Shown: positions 1 to 13,184 of the stretch, in pieces
Layout of the letters: the number at the start of each line of letters is the position of its first letter
Numbering within the stretch: position 1 is the first letter of the stretch
Assembly (NCBI RefSeq): GCF_024679245.1
Contig: NC_090187.1
Span: 25,396,495 to 25,460,494 of the forward strand
DNA from: Pseudorasbora parva
Taxonomy: Eukaryota; Chordata; Actinopteri; Cypriniformes; Gobionidae
Direction: 5' to 3'
DNA: 64,000 nucleotides
Notes under the pieces: model-generated
What the model was told of the DNA's origin: nothing
Seen by the model: the letters and a program-made list of their open reading frames with translations, nothing else
The model's database searches: none
Program-made: the position numbers and the translations under genes

Positions 1-104
1 ATGAATAAGTAAATGAATGGGTGAATGTGAGGGAATATGTAAAGTGCTTTGGATGGCCATAGGATCTGTTGAAAACGCTATATAAATGCAGTCCATTTAC
101 CATT
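1..104 (+). repeat. 3' tail of a tRNA-type SINE
   Basis: The stretch with AAAGTGCTTTGGATGGCC, then GCTATATAAATGCAGTCC, is the same tail as the fuller copy at 61695-61965, which still has a tRNA-like head. The head of this copy is cut by the window edge. Confidence 0.7.
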
Positions 105-160
105 TGTGTCCAAATTTGGAATTACTTTGTGAAGAAAGCACTGTGCCAATCCAGCGAGAC

Positions 161-557
161 TTAAGCCCTATTCGGACAATAATTGTTTCTCATGGGGTAA
201 GGTATTTTTATAATTGACAGGGGCTAGTCTATGATTTTATTTCCATCCGAATCCAAAATGTCAATGCTTTTCTCCCACCACCCGTGGAAAAATCCCTAGC
301 TGAATTACGTACTGTTTTTTGACAAACACCAAGGTCGTGTGGAGTGAGTTTTCAAGAACTGTTTATATCCTTTTTGACCACTGCAGAGCACCATATCGTT
401 GCGTTTTGCTGTAATTTGGATGCATTTTAAAGATCTATAGCCTACACTTTTATTACGGAAATGCTGGAAAGTATTTACAAGAATAATCTTTCATCGCCGC
501 TCAAAAGAGAAAGAGAAGAAAAACACTTACGTCAATTACGGTCCGAATAAGGCTTTA
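161..557. mobile_element. Small non-autonomous TIR element
   Basis: The left end TTAAGCCCTATTCGGAC is the near-perfect inverse of the right end GTCCGAATAAGGCTTTAG. No reading frame was recognised between them. Confidence 0.6.
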
Positions 558-821
558 GAGAACAATTATGACAATTCACTTCCTGATAAACTGCCTGCAA
601 ATATATATATTAAAAAAAGCAAGTTGATGCAATAGCAGAATCCACTGTGGGTCTTTTTTCATATACATCATGAATGAATTGCCCCCTTTAGAGCATGCTG
701 ACGAAACACAACATTTTGTCCTGTCATGTTATTTTGTATTCAGAGGCAGATGCCTTTTGTTTGGGAACACTGACGTTTAAGGTAGTTCTGGAAGGTAATT
801 ATTGACTATGGCCAGCTGCCA

Positions 822-1378
822 TATCACCCTGTAGCCCAAGACTGGTTTCCCACTGAAGCTAAGCAGGGCTGAGCCTGGTCAGTACCTAGATGGGAGACCA
901 ACTGGGAAAACTAGGTTGCTTCTGGTAGAGGAGTTAGTGAGGCAAGCAGGGGGCGCTCACCCTGTGGTCTGTGCGGATCATAACACCCCAGTATAGTGAT
1001 GGGGACACTATACTGTCAAAGAGCACCGTCCTTCGGATCACATGTTAAACCGAGGTCCTGACTCTCTGTGGTCACTAGAAATCCCAGGATGTCCTTTGGA
1101 AAAAGAGTAGGGGTGTACCCCGGCATCCTACCCAAATTTGCCCATTGGCCTCTGTCCATCATGTCCTCCTTATCACCCCCATTTATCCTGATTGGCTTCA
1201 TCTTCTTCTCTCCACCAATCAGCTGGTGTGTGGTTGGCGTTCTGGCGCAATATGGCTGCCGTCGCATCATCCAGGTGGATGCTGCACATTGGTGGTGGTT
1301 AAGGAGATTCCCCCCTTCAATGTAAAGTGCTTTGATTGCCTTGAAAAGCACTATATAAATGTAACAAAAAGCTAATTA
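822..1378 (+). mobile_element. 5S rRNA-derived SINE (SINE3 type)
   Basis: The head (about 830-925) keeps the 5S rRNA internal promoter region: GAAGCTAAGCAGGGCTGAGC, then CCTGGTCAGTACCTAGATGG and GAGACCAACTGGGAAAACTA. A SINE body and a tail (AAAGTGCTTTGATTGCCTTG, then CACTATATAAATGTAA) follow. This is the SINE3 layout described in zebrafish. It is not a functional 5S gene. Confidence 0.88.
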
Positions 1379-2434
1379 TTATAGACTTTGGCTAAGGCAT
1401 TTCAGAATGGATAAAACATTTCAGATGCTGTGCAACGCTGTCCGCAAGTAAGTCCAGCTAAGTCCAGGAGGAGCAGGTTTTGATAATTCACCTAATTAAC
1501 ACAAGAGTTGCGCCTTCAATTAACAAGATAAGAGGTATATACAGCAGACTTACCTCTGTTTGTTAACATTTTCCTTTTCATCTCTATCTCTTGAGTCCTA
1601 ACTATTCCTATCCCAACCTGGTTATCTGGGTTCGAGACAAATTCCAAACTCTGAGCCCTCCGCCCGGACAGCACGGCAACTACGTATAACCTTTACTCTA
1701 TTTAATTATATGTAAGTGTGAACTTGTGAATTATGCACATTTAGGAATTTATTCTGTAAATGTGTTTTTCATCGTAGTTTATGCACGTTTTCTTATCGGA
1801 TAAAAATAGGTGAATGGAAACAGAAATTGAGAACGTTCTGTTCAGATCTGTCTCTTTCCAGCTCAACCTGTAGTAAGAGTTTGGGGTGTGGCTACTGCAG
1901 CAGGCGTTGCCAGAGGGTGTTTCGCCACAGTGGGAGCACTGACTGATATGCGTTACATGGGTGCATGGGAAATACATTCAGCTTCGGGTACTGAAGAGCA
2001 AAACAAATTGTGCTCTTTTAAAGATTAAACAGGGCATGAACACCTCAAAGCGAACAACAACGGACACTTCAATACCATACAGCATCGTCATGCGCCCACT
2101 CAGAAAGACAAATGTACCAGTTCATAAAGGTTACTTTGTGTCTAATGTTGTCCGCTTCAAATAGTTGTAAAAAAAATCCCACCTGGTGCTTTATTATTAA
2201 TAAATAAAGTTCGCTCTTGACGCTCTTAGTTTTTTCCTAATCAATTACTTACTCATGACACATAGCAACACAACTAAAAGTATTCCTAATATGTTGGTTA
2301 TTTTATTAAATTTAGCCTAATTTTACTTGTTGAGATATGTGCGCGAACAGGGCGTTTGCAAAATATGCTTTATTTTTGTAATTATACTACAGTAGGTTCC
2401 ACTAGTGTCACAGAAACTGCATACTTCAAACTAC
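1379..2434. other. Gene-free sequence upstream of visible ano2 exons
   Basis: No exon, RNA gene or clear terminal repeat was recognised. Short open frames here show no family resemblance. It should be ano2 intron, because the next-upstream anoctamin exon is not present in the window. Confidence 0.5.
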
Positions 2435-3066
2435 TAGCCTGACAAGCCAGACCCACATCAAGATGTTTGGTCTGGAAACTCACCATTGACAGGGCTCAAT
2501 TCGAGGGGCGGGATAAACAGTTGTCTTTCAAACTCCCTCTGCACACGATAGGACAGAGCTACAACCAACCAGAGCAACGAAGGTGAAGCAGAGCTTGTTG
2601 ATAGATTAAACATTCGCCGTATCCGGTCAGCAAAACTCCGAACACATCTTCCCTTCTTAAGAATGACTTCAGTGCCGTTCTTTGTTCTTTTCTCAGAGAA
2701 AAGCTTAACTCAAAGTCTTCCAGAGTCGCGGTCAAAGCTGATTCGAAAGACCGCCGTTCGCCAGTTTCTGTGTTTACTAGAAGCACGCAAACGCAACTCG
2801 GCCATTGTCATTATGGCCCCGCCCACCGACTCTATACACAATGGCCCTCATTTATCAATCTTGCGTAGAAACTGGTGTATATGTTGGCGTAAGATTATGC
2901 TTACACTCCTCTCATCGCCTGATTTATGAAGCTGTGCGTACCTCTGCAATCCAGGTGTACGCAATACTTGCCCTTGATAAATGCGGCGGCTGAAAACGAT
3001 CGTCATTAGAATAACACGCCCCTATATATTAAAGTCTCCGCCTCCCCCACGCCCTCATTTTACGCC

Positions 3067-3390
3067 ATGGACAAACAGAAGACGGCAAAGAAGCGAAACT
3101 TCTCCGACGTGGAGATCGGGCACGCTCAATCATCTCACTAGTCCACTAGTCAGGGCACTGATTAGGACATAAGTCAATGGGCTGACTCCCTGATCAGTGC
3201 TCTGACTACTGAACTATTGAGATGATTGAGACGCGACCATCGAGATCACCAGGGAAGTGGAAAAAAAACCTGAAATTGTTTTATTTGGGAGTTTAAAGAG
3301 TGGAATTAAAGGCACCTACAAAAACAAAATATGGACACAAATAACGAGTACTGTTAATAGTGTGGGGGTTGAGAAGCGCACTCCAGCAAT
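3067..3390 (+). pseudogene. Broken MYB/SANT-like DNA-binding protein of the Harbinger-like element
   Basis: The ATG at 3067 opens MDKQKTAKKRNFSDVEI. The frame is broken at 3118 by a 120-bp foldback insertion. The same frame resumes at 3239 with EVEKKPEIVLFGSLKSGIKG and NKIWTQITSTVNSVGVEKRT, then stops at about 3391. The spacing of acidic, Trp and Val residues resembles the Harbinger accessory MYB/SANT protein, which binds transposon DNA and helps the transposase. It is truncated and interrupted, so not functional. Confidence 0.6.
3119..3238. mobile_element. 120-bp foldback MITE, copy A
   Basis: The arms GGCACGCTCAATCATCTCA... and ...TTGAGATGATTGAGACGCG are inverted, and almost the whole unit is a hairpin (AGTCAGGGCACTGATTAG opposite CTGATCAGTGCTCTGACT). 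A repeated ATCG flanks it. It sits inside the MYB-like frame. Copy B at 18651 is also 120 bp. Confidence 0.75.
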
Positions 3391-4204
3391 TTAAAGCTGT
3401 TTGGATGATAATTACCATCACTGCATTATTTTACAGCACGTTTTGAAAAAAATAGCATTTAATTTCGTATCACGGCACATGTATTGGGGTGTACAATAGT
3501 GATGATGATGTGATGTGGAGTACCTTTCATTCACATTAATAATTACATTACAATTTGTAAGATTCTTCTTATTATTATTATGATTATTATTCTTAATAAC
3601 GCTTGTTATTTAGAAGAAGAATGTCGTTTTTATTGATTTTATTATTATTTAAAAGAAGAAGGTCATTTTTATTATTTTGTCAGTCTGAATTATTTTAGTC
3701 CCAGTCCGTGTGCAGCTGCCGGGCCAGGCGGGCCTGAAACGTCAGATAAAGCGCACATGCAGGCTCGCGACTGGAGGAACATATATGCCTAAAAATCAAA
3801 CGCTTTGGTAAAGTCACAAAAATTAAACATTGACGTTCATGTTGCACAAAAATAAACACTGAATGTTGTTGTTGTGGTTTTTAACAGTGGGTCATAATAT
3901 AGCATATCTTGTCAGTGCGTTTTGTGGTGTTAGGAATTGTTTTTCTGCGCATTTTCACACTAACACAAACGTGCGTACACCACCTCCTGAGCTGGCGTAG
4001 GATTTGAGCGTGCCGTACGCCAACGTCCATATTGATAAATCTCAAAGTTACCGTGGGTTTGGGTGTACGCAAGGTGTACGCTGGAAATTTGGTGTACGCA
4101 CTTTTGATAAATGAGGGCCAATGAGATTGGCACGACAAGAGTTAGGGGAATATAGCTCAGAAGGGTATTGAGAGTTGCTAGACGACACTCGCGGGCAGAT
4201 TAAA

Positions 4205-4748
4205 TTCCCTTCAAACTACACCTTCAAAGCAAACTATTCACAAAGTGAAAGCTCATCAAACAAGTATGGATGATTACATTTTCAGGATAATAAAACATTA
4301 TTAAATGGCCTACAAATAGAAACTGAAGCTGAAATGGAATATGAATTGCATCTGGTGAATTTAATATGCCATCTGGATATCACATATATTAAATACGTGC
4401 CCAGTATGCATGCTGTGAACTGCAGACAGCATGTCTTTGACAGTACAATAGGAAGATTACTTGGTAAATGCATCACTTATCAGTCGGCTCACATGGAGTC
4501 TGCATACTGATTCACATTTTCTAAACTGAATATGGGGGAGAAACTCCAGAATGTACTTTAATATGGCAAAATGGGCGTGTTTATTAGTTGCTGAAAGCAT
4601 AATCAAAATATTTAAATAAATTAACATGTAAGTGATGGGGGATGTGTAAAACTCAATGGCACAAAACATTATGTATGTGTTGGTGTTCAGTGGTTGTTTA
4701 CCTTTTTTTTTGTGACAGTTTGGTAATGCGTTTACCTGTATTCAACAG
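4205..4748. other. ano2 intron without recognised elements
   Basis: AT-rich sequence ends in the polypyrimidine tract and acceptor (ttcaacag) of the first visible ano2 exon. Nothing else was identified. Confidence 0.5.
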
Positions 4749-7700
4749 GAAGTACTTTGGAGAGAAGATTGGCCTGTATTTTGCCTGGTTGGGTGTGTAC
4801 ACACAGCTGCTGATTCCTGCCTCGGCTTTAGGAGTCGCAGTATTCCTATACGGTTGCCTCACCGTAGACACCAATGTGCCCAGGTAAACACATTCACAAA
4901 CACATTCACATATACTTTTGTTTCCTGTCCCCTAACCCTAAATCATAATTTTAGTCTTTATTGATAGTGTCTATTAAGCTATTTTCTTTGTGGAGGCTTA
5001 CTGTTGAAATCAGCTTTTCTTATTATAAGCTAATCTAACTCTAAAATATGTATTTTGGAATTTACATTTAAATTCAAATTAAACAAAGGTAAACAACCTT
5101 ACAAGAAAAAAAGGGTTCAGAAAGCAAAAAACTCATTTTCTGAAATTTGTGAAGCACAAGTGTAACTTGTAAAACATTAGGTGTTGATGTATTAAGGTGA
5201 TTTTTATTATATAATCAATAATTCATTTATCTTTTTTTTTCAGTCAAGAGATGTGTGATGAGCGTCTTAATTTCACCATGTGTCCTCTATGTGATCGTGT
5301 GTGTGATTACTGGCAGCTGAGCAGTATCTGCAGTACTGCACGTGCCAGCTATCTGTTTGATAACCATGCCACTGTGGGCTTCGCCATCTTTATGTCCCTC
5401 TGGGGTATGAGCTATATGAATATGTAGTGTGTTTACTGCGATAAACTGTACATTTATAATATATTAAGAAGAGAAATAGTGGTTTAAAGAGGAATAGATA
5501 ATTGTGTGTGTGTGTGTGTGTGTTTAGCGGCAGTGTTTCTAGAACACTGGAAGAGGAGGCAGCGATGTCTACAGCACAGCTGGGATCTTACCGGCATGGA
5601 AGATGATGAGGTGAGTAAAATCCAAAGCATTTTAGAAGCATTTTAAGCATTTTTTAACAATCAATTTAATGCGTATTTGCTGAATGAAAGTATTAATTTC
5701 TTTAAAAAAAAATAATAATATTACTGAACCCAAACTTTTGCATGCTACTATCTCCTAAAAGGGAACTTTTGGGGCTTTCACACTGAGTAGTTCTTGGAAC
5801 TTAGTTATAGGAAATAACCACCAGGTTGCCTGAGAATTAAATGTTCCCTTAGGGCCAATTAGTTCTCAGGCCATTTTCCTGGTTGCATGCTTGTTGTTGT
5901 TGTTGTGACTTTTATTTTGACGGCACAACCAACCTTTTTTTTTGACAGCGTTGAGAATGTCAGAGCCTCCGATTTTTTTCTTAAGCATAAAGGTTTGCCG
6001 CGTTCCAGTTCGCCTACTTATACTATGTCCTAAAATTATGTACTCTTTTTGTGAACAAAAAGTATATACTTTTGAGTGTGTAGCAGAAGAGTATGCAAGT
6101 TTTGGGACATACTACTTTGTCATCTTTAACGGACTCTGTTGCTTAGTTACGTGCATCTCATCACAGTTTAAACTGCCCTGTCAATCATCATCACAGTTCA
6201 AATCCTCCAAATTCAGATTAATTTCCTACCATATCGGAGAGAAATGTAGCCGCTCATTGATCTGTCATTCGTGGGTCTTTAATGCAGAGACTCTCCTCAT
6301 GTGTTTGCAGTTTAAATATAATGATGCATTTAAAAGTTAATGGCCAAACGTGTCATTACAAAAGTTCACAATGCTGCTGCAGGTGAAATATAATGTGGAC
6401 AACACTGAATAAATATCTTTTTGTCAGGCTAAATACTGATAAATGATCACTCAAACCCCTTTATTAAACCTCTCTACTTAACCGTCTGACTTGCAAATCC
6501 ATCGTGTTTGTAGTTTTTTAGTTTGTATTTCTAATCAAAATCACATCAAACTCGCAATGGGTTGTGAGCAATATCAGCTGTTAAAGTGTGCGTCGATCTG
6601 TACTTCGAATTCTGACAGGAAATAGTAAACCATCCGGGTATCTTTGGCATACTCTTTTCAACATACTCTGATTTGAGACATACTAATTCTTATTTCGAAT
6701 ACTATTTAGTATGTTTAGTATGCGAATTGGTACGCAGGGGTTAAGAGCTCAATTTATCACTGTTTTCTATGTTCGAAGAGTTCGTTTCTGGAGTAAATAT
6801 AAAAAATGGTGGGTGCTGGTGTTTCACTTGTGTTCGGGCCAATCAACGTACACTTACGCCACTGGTAGTTCCTATTGTGCTGGCTTAGACCCTAATGTGA
6901 CTAGTACTCCCCAAAAGGGTTCATAGTTCCTGCAGTGTGAACACGCCAAAATCTGGGTACTTCCGCCAATAGTTCTAGGAACTATGAAAAGGTTCCTCCA
7001 GTGTGAAAGCCCCCTTTGTCACCATTTATCATCAGAGATGAGCATCAAAAGCAGATAACGTCATCCTCAAAAATAACAGGCACGAGCTAAAAGCGATATC
7101 ATTTTCATTTGGATTCCATAGGGTCTTAAAATATTTATTGAAAATCGAGTGTCTTATATCTTAATGCTTTTGGTGCAGTTTTATAAAACCAATTAGCCAC
7201 TTGAAGCAACATGGTTCATGTCATGTCTAGCATCAACTCTTAACTGTGGAGTAATCATTTTTAAGCACAGCCTTCAATAGCCGCCCTCTTAAAAAACACT
7301 CCAGAATCTCACCCATGAACATCAACATAAACTTGTTGTGACACAGTTTATAATATAATAGCCAATTCTCTCTAATGCAACTCCAACAGACCCTCACACT
7401 GGCTGACCTGGTCTTCATTTAGCTTTATGAAAATTCTAGCTTTTATTGTTCATGAGGGTCTGAACTGTTCACCTGGTAGCTGATTCAGTTTGAAGTGTGT
7501 GTACTGTGTAAGTGGTGGGAGAGGATGGCATGTATGTGTGTGTGATAGAATATGTGTGAGTAATAAGATTGTGTTCTGCTTAAAGCATTGAGCTGAGTGA
7601 ATGAAGGACAGGGCTCCATGGAGATCATTAGCATCAGGCTTAATGAAGTTCAATTATACTGCATATTAAGCACTGTAAATATGTGTCTAACTCCATGTTT

Positions 7701-10700
7701 TCTTTGCTTTCATGCTTACCAATAGGAAAGGGCTGAGGTAAACCTATCTTTTGCTCTCTTTCTTTCTGTCCCTGTTTCTATATTGTTCCCGACACGCTCA
7801 AACGCACACCATATTTTCACCACGTCCTTCACACTTCCCCCACCACTTCATCTTCGCCGCATCTCCCGTTTGCGATTTTCTGCGCAGCGGGAGGATCAAT
7901 TTTGCATCTGAGTCTATGGTGATGCTGTTTGATGAATCAACCCTGAATTCATCGGAGGAGGAGAGATTTACAATGGATTAACTTTGTAGTAACCTGTGTG
8001 CCAACGAATCCTTTACCGTGATTTTATACCATTAACCTCAATGACATGATAATCCTGACCACAATGTACTTGCCAGATAATCACAACCTTATTTGTAACA
8101 TTGAAAATGCTACCTGTCACCTGACACACATTTTATGTTATAAATATATCATTTTAAGCATTGTGTTTTGAACATACAACTATATACCGCTCTTGTACAG
8201 GATGGTGCTCTAACAGATTGAGTGTACAGCAGTGGGTTTGCATATTAAACCAGAAAAACCCTGCTGGTTACGTGCTTTTTAATGAACTTGCAGTTTAGTG
8301 CCATATCGGCATCTTCGCCTCAAGACAAGAAAGTGATTTAATGCGGAACCAAGATAATTATTTCTTTTTGTGCATGTTTGTGAATCCTGTTTCTATGGAG
8401 ACTGCTTTGCTTATGCTTGTCTGATGAACTGATGTTGGATTTGGTGTTTTTTTTTTAGTCCTTTATCCCAAAACTTGACATTTATATTTGTGTGTTTAAA
8501 TCTCAGAATGAGCTACGACCAGCATACGAGGACTTTCTTCTTAAGAAACAAGAGAAGGCGGCAAAGAATAAGAAGAAGGAAGAGGTAAACTGCACTATTA
8601 CGTACAGAAGTACAAGGTCCCCACACATTTCGACCAATTAATTAATCCATGATTTTCCCACTTTTCATAAATAAATGATTTTATAAAGATTGTACTCACA
8701 GAAAGCAATGCATTTCTGAGCTTAGTATAATTATAGGAAAAAAATTATATTCATGATAAAACAAATTTCCATGATTTCTCCATGTCTTATTCCCGATATC
8801 ATGCAGATGTCATCTCTGATTTTAGTGTATAGAAACCTACTGATTTATTTTTGTTTTTGTTTTGTTTTTTACAAATAATTTGATTCTTAACCCTCTACAG
8901 AATGGCAACGGAAAGTTTTCTTAAGCCCCATGTTCAGTACATGTTTCTTTAAATGATTGCATCCAATTAGAATGGTAAAAAAGTATCAAGAAAAGTCTAA
9001 TAAAGCATGGGAGTCACTATCAAGCACCATTTGAAAGTGGGACTTCCTTAGAATAAGCTGAAGTTATTTGCTTTAGTGATGTTATTTAAAATAACACGAA
9101 CTGTACATAAAAAGTGTGTATGTGTGTGTGTGTGTGTGTGCCCTTGTTTATATTACATTGTGGGGACCAAATGTCCCCATAAGGATAGTAAATCCTGAGA
9201 TCACCTACATTGTGGGGACCAGCCAGCGGTCCCCACTCTTTCAAAAGGCTTATAAATCATACAGGATGAGTTTTTTTTTTGAGAAAGTAAAAATGCAGAA
9301 TGTTTCCTGTGATGGGTAGGTTTAGGGGCAAGGGGCAGGGTAAGGGGATAGAAAATACGGTTTGTACAGTATAAAAATCATTACGCCTATGGAGAGTCCC
9401 TGTAAACCACATAGACCAACGTGCGTGTGTGCGCGTGTGTGTGCGTGTGTGTGAGAGTGAGCTGAAATACTTGGAATACCACACAAATATTTCCAAGTAG
9501 ATGTGAGAGAATGAGTGTGTGTGTTTTTAATCTCTGCTTTGTGTTCTAGCCGGATGCAGGAACAGATGACAAAGGAAGAGAGAAGCTACTGTCTGCTAAA
9601 GGAGGCCAGTCACCGGTGAGGAGGGGGGAGATAATTTGAGAGTTTAATGTTTTGCTTAGGAGAGAGCAAGCTAATCAACTTAACCAGAAGAGGCGGGGCT
9701 TCAGGGATAATGCAGTTAGTTCTCAGCTTTTAGTCACCGAGTGGTCACTGAGCGGTCACTGCGCGGCCTCCATCAGACCCCACCTGCCCACCTAGCTCAT
9801 CCGTCTTTCCCCTTATCTCATCCCGCATTAGCACTCTCTTATCTTTTTCTTCTTCTTTCTGACAATTTAATTAATTAGATAATAAATTACACAGTCCAAC
9901 AGAGAGACTGTTGTTGACTTGTTTTTCCCATCTGAAATGAGCAGTTTGGTCGCAATTTCACTTGATGTGATTTTGTGGATTTTTGTTACTGTCATTGTGC
10001 CCTTGTACGTAGTGTCAGGCCTATGCCGCATACACACAACACACGTATATGCTCAAACACTATCTCTGGCATACACGCTTACTACACACGGCACTCAAAG
10101 CAGATTACCTCTCTGGGTATTCCACACTAGATTATACAGGATTAGAGTCAGAGCTGGATTAAAACACGCGAGTTAGAGTGGCGTCCTTCCTCTAATCAAA
10201 GACACATGTTCACTGTTTATGTGCGTGTACCTGAGAGAGTGTAGTGTTTTTAATTCAGATTTCATGCGTGTGAGGGGGGTGGGAGGTGGATCTGTGCTCT
10301 GCATTAACTTCAGCGTGCACTTTAATCAAATCACCCTTACTCACATTAAAGGGTTAGTTTACCCAAAAATGAAAATTCTGTCATTAATTACTCACGCTCA
10401 TCTAGTTCCAAACCTGTAAGACCTTCGTTCATCTTCAGAACATCTTCAAGCTCTCGGATTTCATCAAATATATCTTCATTTGTGTTCCGAAGAGTAACAA
10501 AGGTTTTACGGGTTTGGAATGACATAAGGGTGACTGATTAATGACAGAATTAAAATTGCGGGTGAATTAACCCTTTAAAGTCCTTGTGAAATCAAAATTG
10601 CCACTATTTACTTTGTTAGCATACATTACATGTCTTAGGGTGAACAATGAATCTGTGCAAGTTAATCCACAGAAAAAAAATAGTTTTTGCATGGTAAGCT

Positions 10701-13102
10701 TTAATCAAAATCTGAAAAGTTACTTCCGTTTTTTTAAACCAATATTTAACTGCGTTACTTTTTAAACTATAGCCAACTACGCCATATATCGGAAGCCAAA
10801 TTTGTAATGGTATTATTAGCATATTTTTAAAGATCTGTGTCATTGTTGTTGATGTTGCACTTTTGTAAATGTTTTAAATTAAATTTAAGTAAATATTGCT
10901 AAAATAAATGTTAATTTAATCTCATGTCCTAACATAACATTTTTAATCAATGTTTTTCTTTTTCTTTCACCATTTAGAAGAATACAATAACCGGTCTTAA
11001 GGCCCTTTCACACCAAGGATGAGAGCTTTAATGATGATAATAATGATAACTATAACATTTTAATAATCCTAATTCTATGAAAAAATAGGGAAGTCCAAAT
11101 CACAACTATAACAGTAACTCCACAGAGGAACAATACCATTGGAATCACTTTCAGAAACATTTTTGACAGCCAAAAAGCATTGAGAGCCAATCAGAATCCA
11201 TTCTGCTTTAAAGAGCTCAATCAGATTACACCAGCGCAAACTCTCTTTTGGCGTTTAAAAAATACTGCCAGGATTTACTAAATCCTGAGACGTGATGAAA
11301 AACTTGTGCTAAAAAAGGCGTGGTCATTTTTGCGGCTGACCATATTGCATATGCATTTATAGGAGTTTTCCTTTCAGACGCAAAACTTATAGGGGGAGAG
11401 TATTTTAATGAATCATGCAAGGTGATTTAATAAGGTTTGTGGTGTGTAAAGTCACAAGTCACATTTGTGGTGGGTAAACGAGGCCCACCCAGGCCCCCTC
11501 CTAGCTACGCCCCTTGTTTAAAACATGCTTTATTTGGGCGGTAAATAATGGCGCATATACCAGTAATTTGACAAGTGCGAACCTTAGTAAATCACCTTGC
11601 ATAATTCATTTAATGCATCAAATACTTTTATTTTTAGTGCGATACCTGTATTTTTGTTGCCTTTTTAATTTATTACTAATATTTTGCAGTTGAACCTAAA
11701 AAATATGAATCAAATGCGTCGGTTTAGCAAATGGATATTTCCTTCAGTTATTTTCATGCCTTTCCTTCAGTTATTTTCATGTAAGTATGCCTGCCAAAAT
11801 TTATAGGAGCTACTGTTACTTTCTCTGTTTATATTATTGCTCTATCATCTTTTATCTTTAATTTAATAGCACAGTGAATATTTAGAGCTGCCCCAGCAAG
11901 TCTCAACCAGTCAAGAGCAGGGAAGGATTTTCTCTGTCTTTTGTTTTTAGATTAACATTAAGGAAAAATACAGCAGTTATCTGCTCGTATCCAACATACT
12001 TGTACAAACATGTTTTCTTTTCAACTCTTTAAGTTCACTTAAGATAATAACTGACTATATTTCACAAGGATACTTGCCTAGATGGTCATTTTTACATAAT
12101 TTTGTTTAAATTTGTCTGGTAAAGCTCAAGAAGACATTAGAGAGAGAACTCATTTCAATTCACTATTCAAATTTTTCCGCACAGAAACCGTCTTGTTTAC
12201 TGTACTGCCTTTCTGTAATAATGTCAGAGGTGGGAGTAAGTCACACATGTGCAAATCTCAAGTCTTAACCTTCAAGTCTCAAGCAAGTCCAAGTAATTTA
12301 TTGTGGCAACCAAGTCAAGTCATAGCTTGGGTCAAGCAAGTCACTGGCAAGTCATACAAATGTTTGATGATTGAACTGAATTAGCGGACTATGGGCGTTT
12401 AATTGCAACAAAAAATGCACTATGCATTTCTACTCAAAAAAAGTGTCCACATACAGCTGAGTTGTTAATACAATAAATAAAAAAAATACTAATTAAAACT
12501 ACATAGCCTAACATGGAAATGTAACTGAAATGAGGCCAATATATTGGGTGAGATGCATTCTCTTTGTATTATTTGACAGTCCTAGTCCTGTACAGCTTGA
12601 CCAGGTGATGACTAATATTATGACTAAAAAACTTCATGAACTTAAGATTGTGTTTGTGGCTCATACCCTGACAAATGCTCATTAGCCACAACACAGATGT
12701 CCAGTACTTGTCACCTGTTTTTAAAATATTAAAGCCATAATGAAACAAAGACATAATTATGTCTAAATGCCCAAATAAGCAAGTATCCTTGTGAAATATA
12801 GTCAGTTATTATCTTAAGTGAACTTAAACAGTTGAAAATAAAATGTTTTTGTACCAGTATGTTGGATGCGAGCAGATAACTGCTGTTTTTCCTCTATTTG
12901 CTAAACCAATGCATTTGATTCATATTCTTCTTTTTTTTGGTTCCTCTGCCAAATGTTAGTCATATATTAAAAAGGTTATGAAAATACAGGTATCGTAGTA
13001 AAAATAAAATTGTTGGTATCAGACCTGTTCTTGAAAAAGTGGTATTGGAACACCCCTAATATAGACAGACAGACAGACAGACAGACAGATAGATAGATAG
13101 AC

Positions 13103-13184
<82 letters not shown>

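Larger units (their letters stand above)
2843..4119 (+). mobile_element. Harbinger-like element with a MYB/SANT-type gene remnant
   Basis: Termini are GGCCCTCATTTATCAA and its inverse TTGATAAATGAGGGCC. The flanking AAT at 2840-2842 and 4120-4122 is a 3-bp target duplication, proven by the uninterrupted sister copies at 20130 and 33387. Inside, from 3067, is a short coding remnant starting MDKQKTAKKRNFSDVEI. It continues after a 120-bp insertion at 3239 and is followed by a stop. Its WTQITSTVNSVGVEKRT motif fits the MYB/SANT-like proteins of PIF/Harbinger elements. The target duplication is AAT rather than the usual TWA. No transposase frame was seen. Confidence 0.7.
2435..4204 (+). mobile_element. 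Copy 1 of a ~515-bp TIR element, interrupted by a second element
   Basis: The copy begins TAGCCTGACAAGCCAGACCC and matches the copies at 20130 and 33387. It is split after 2842 by a 1277-bp insertion and resumes at 4120 (gattggcacgac...). It loses its 3' end after about 4204. Full copies end in GGTGCGTCTAGATTTCTAGG plus CTA, the imperfect inverse of the start. Confidence 0.8.

Noticed and set aside
830..925. 5S rRNA gene
   Set aside because: Only the internal promoter part is 5S-like; the SINE body and tail follow, so it is a SINE3-type element.
7751..7981. 76-codon frame just after the microexon, considered as an extra ano2 exon
   Set aside because: No donor or acceptor keeps the frame with its neighbours, and the sequence has no anoctamin similarity.
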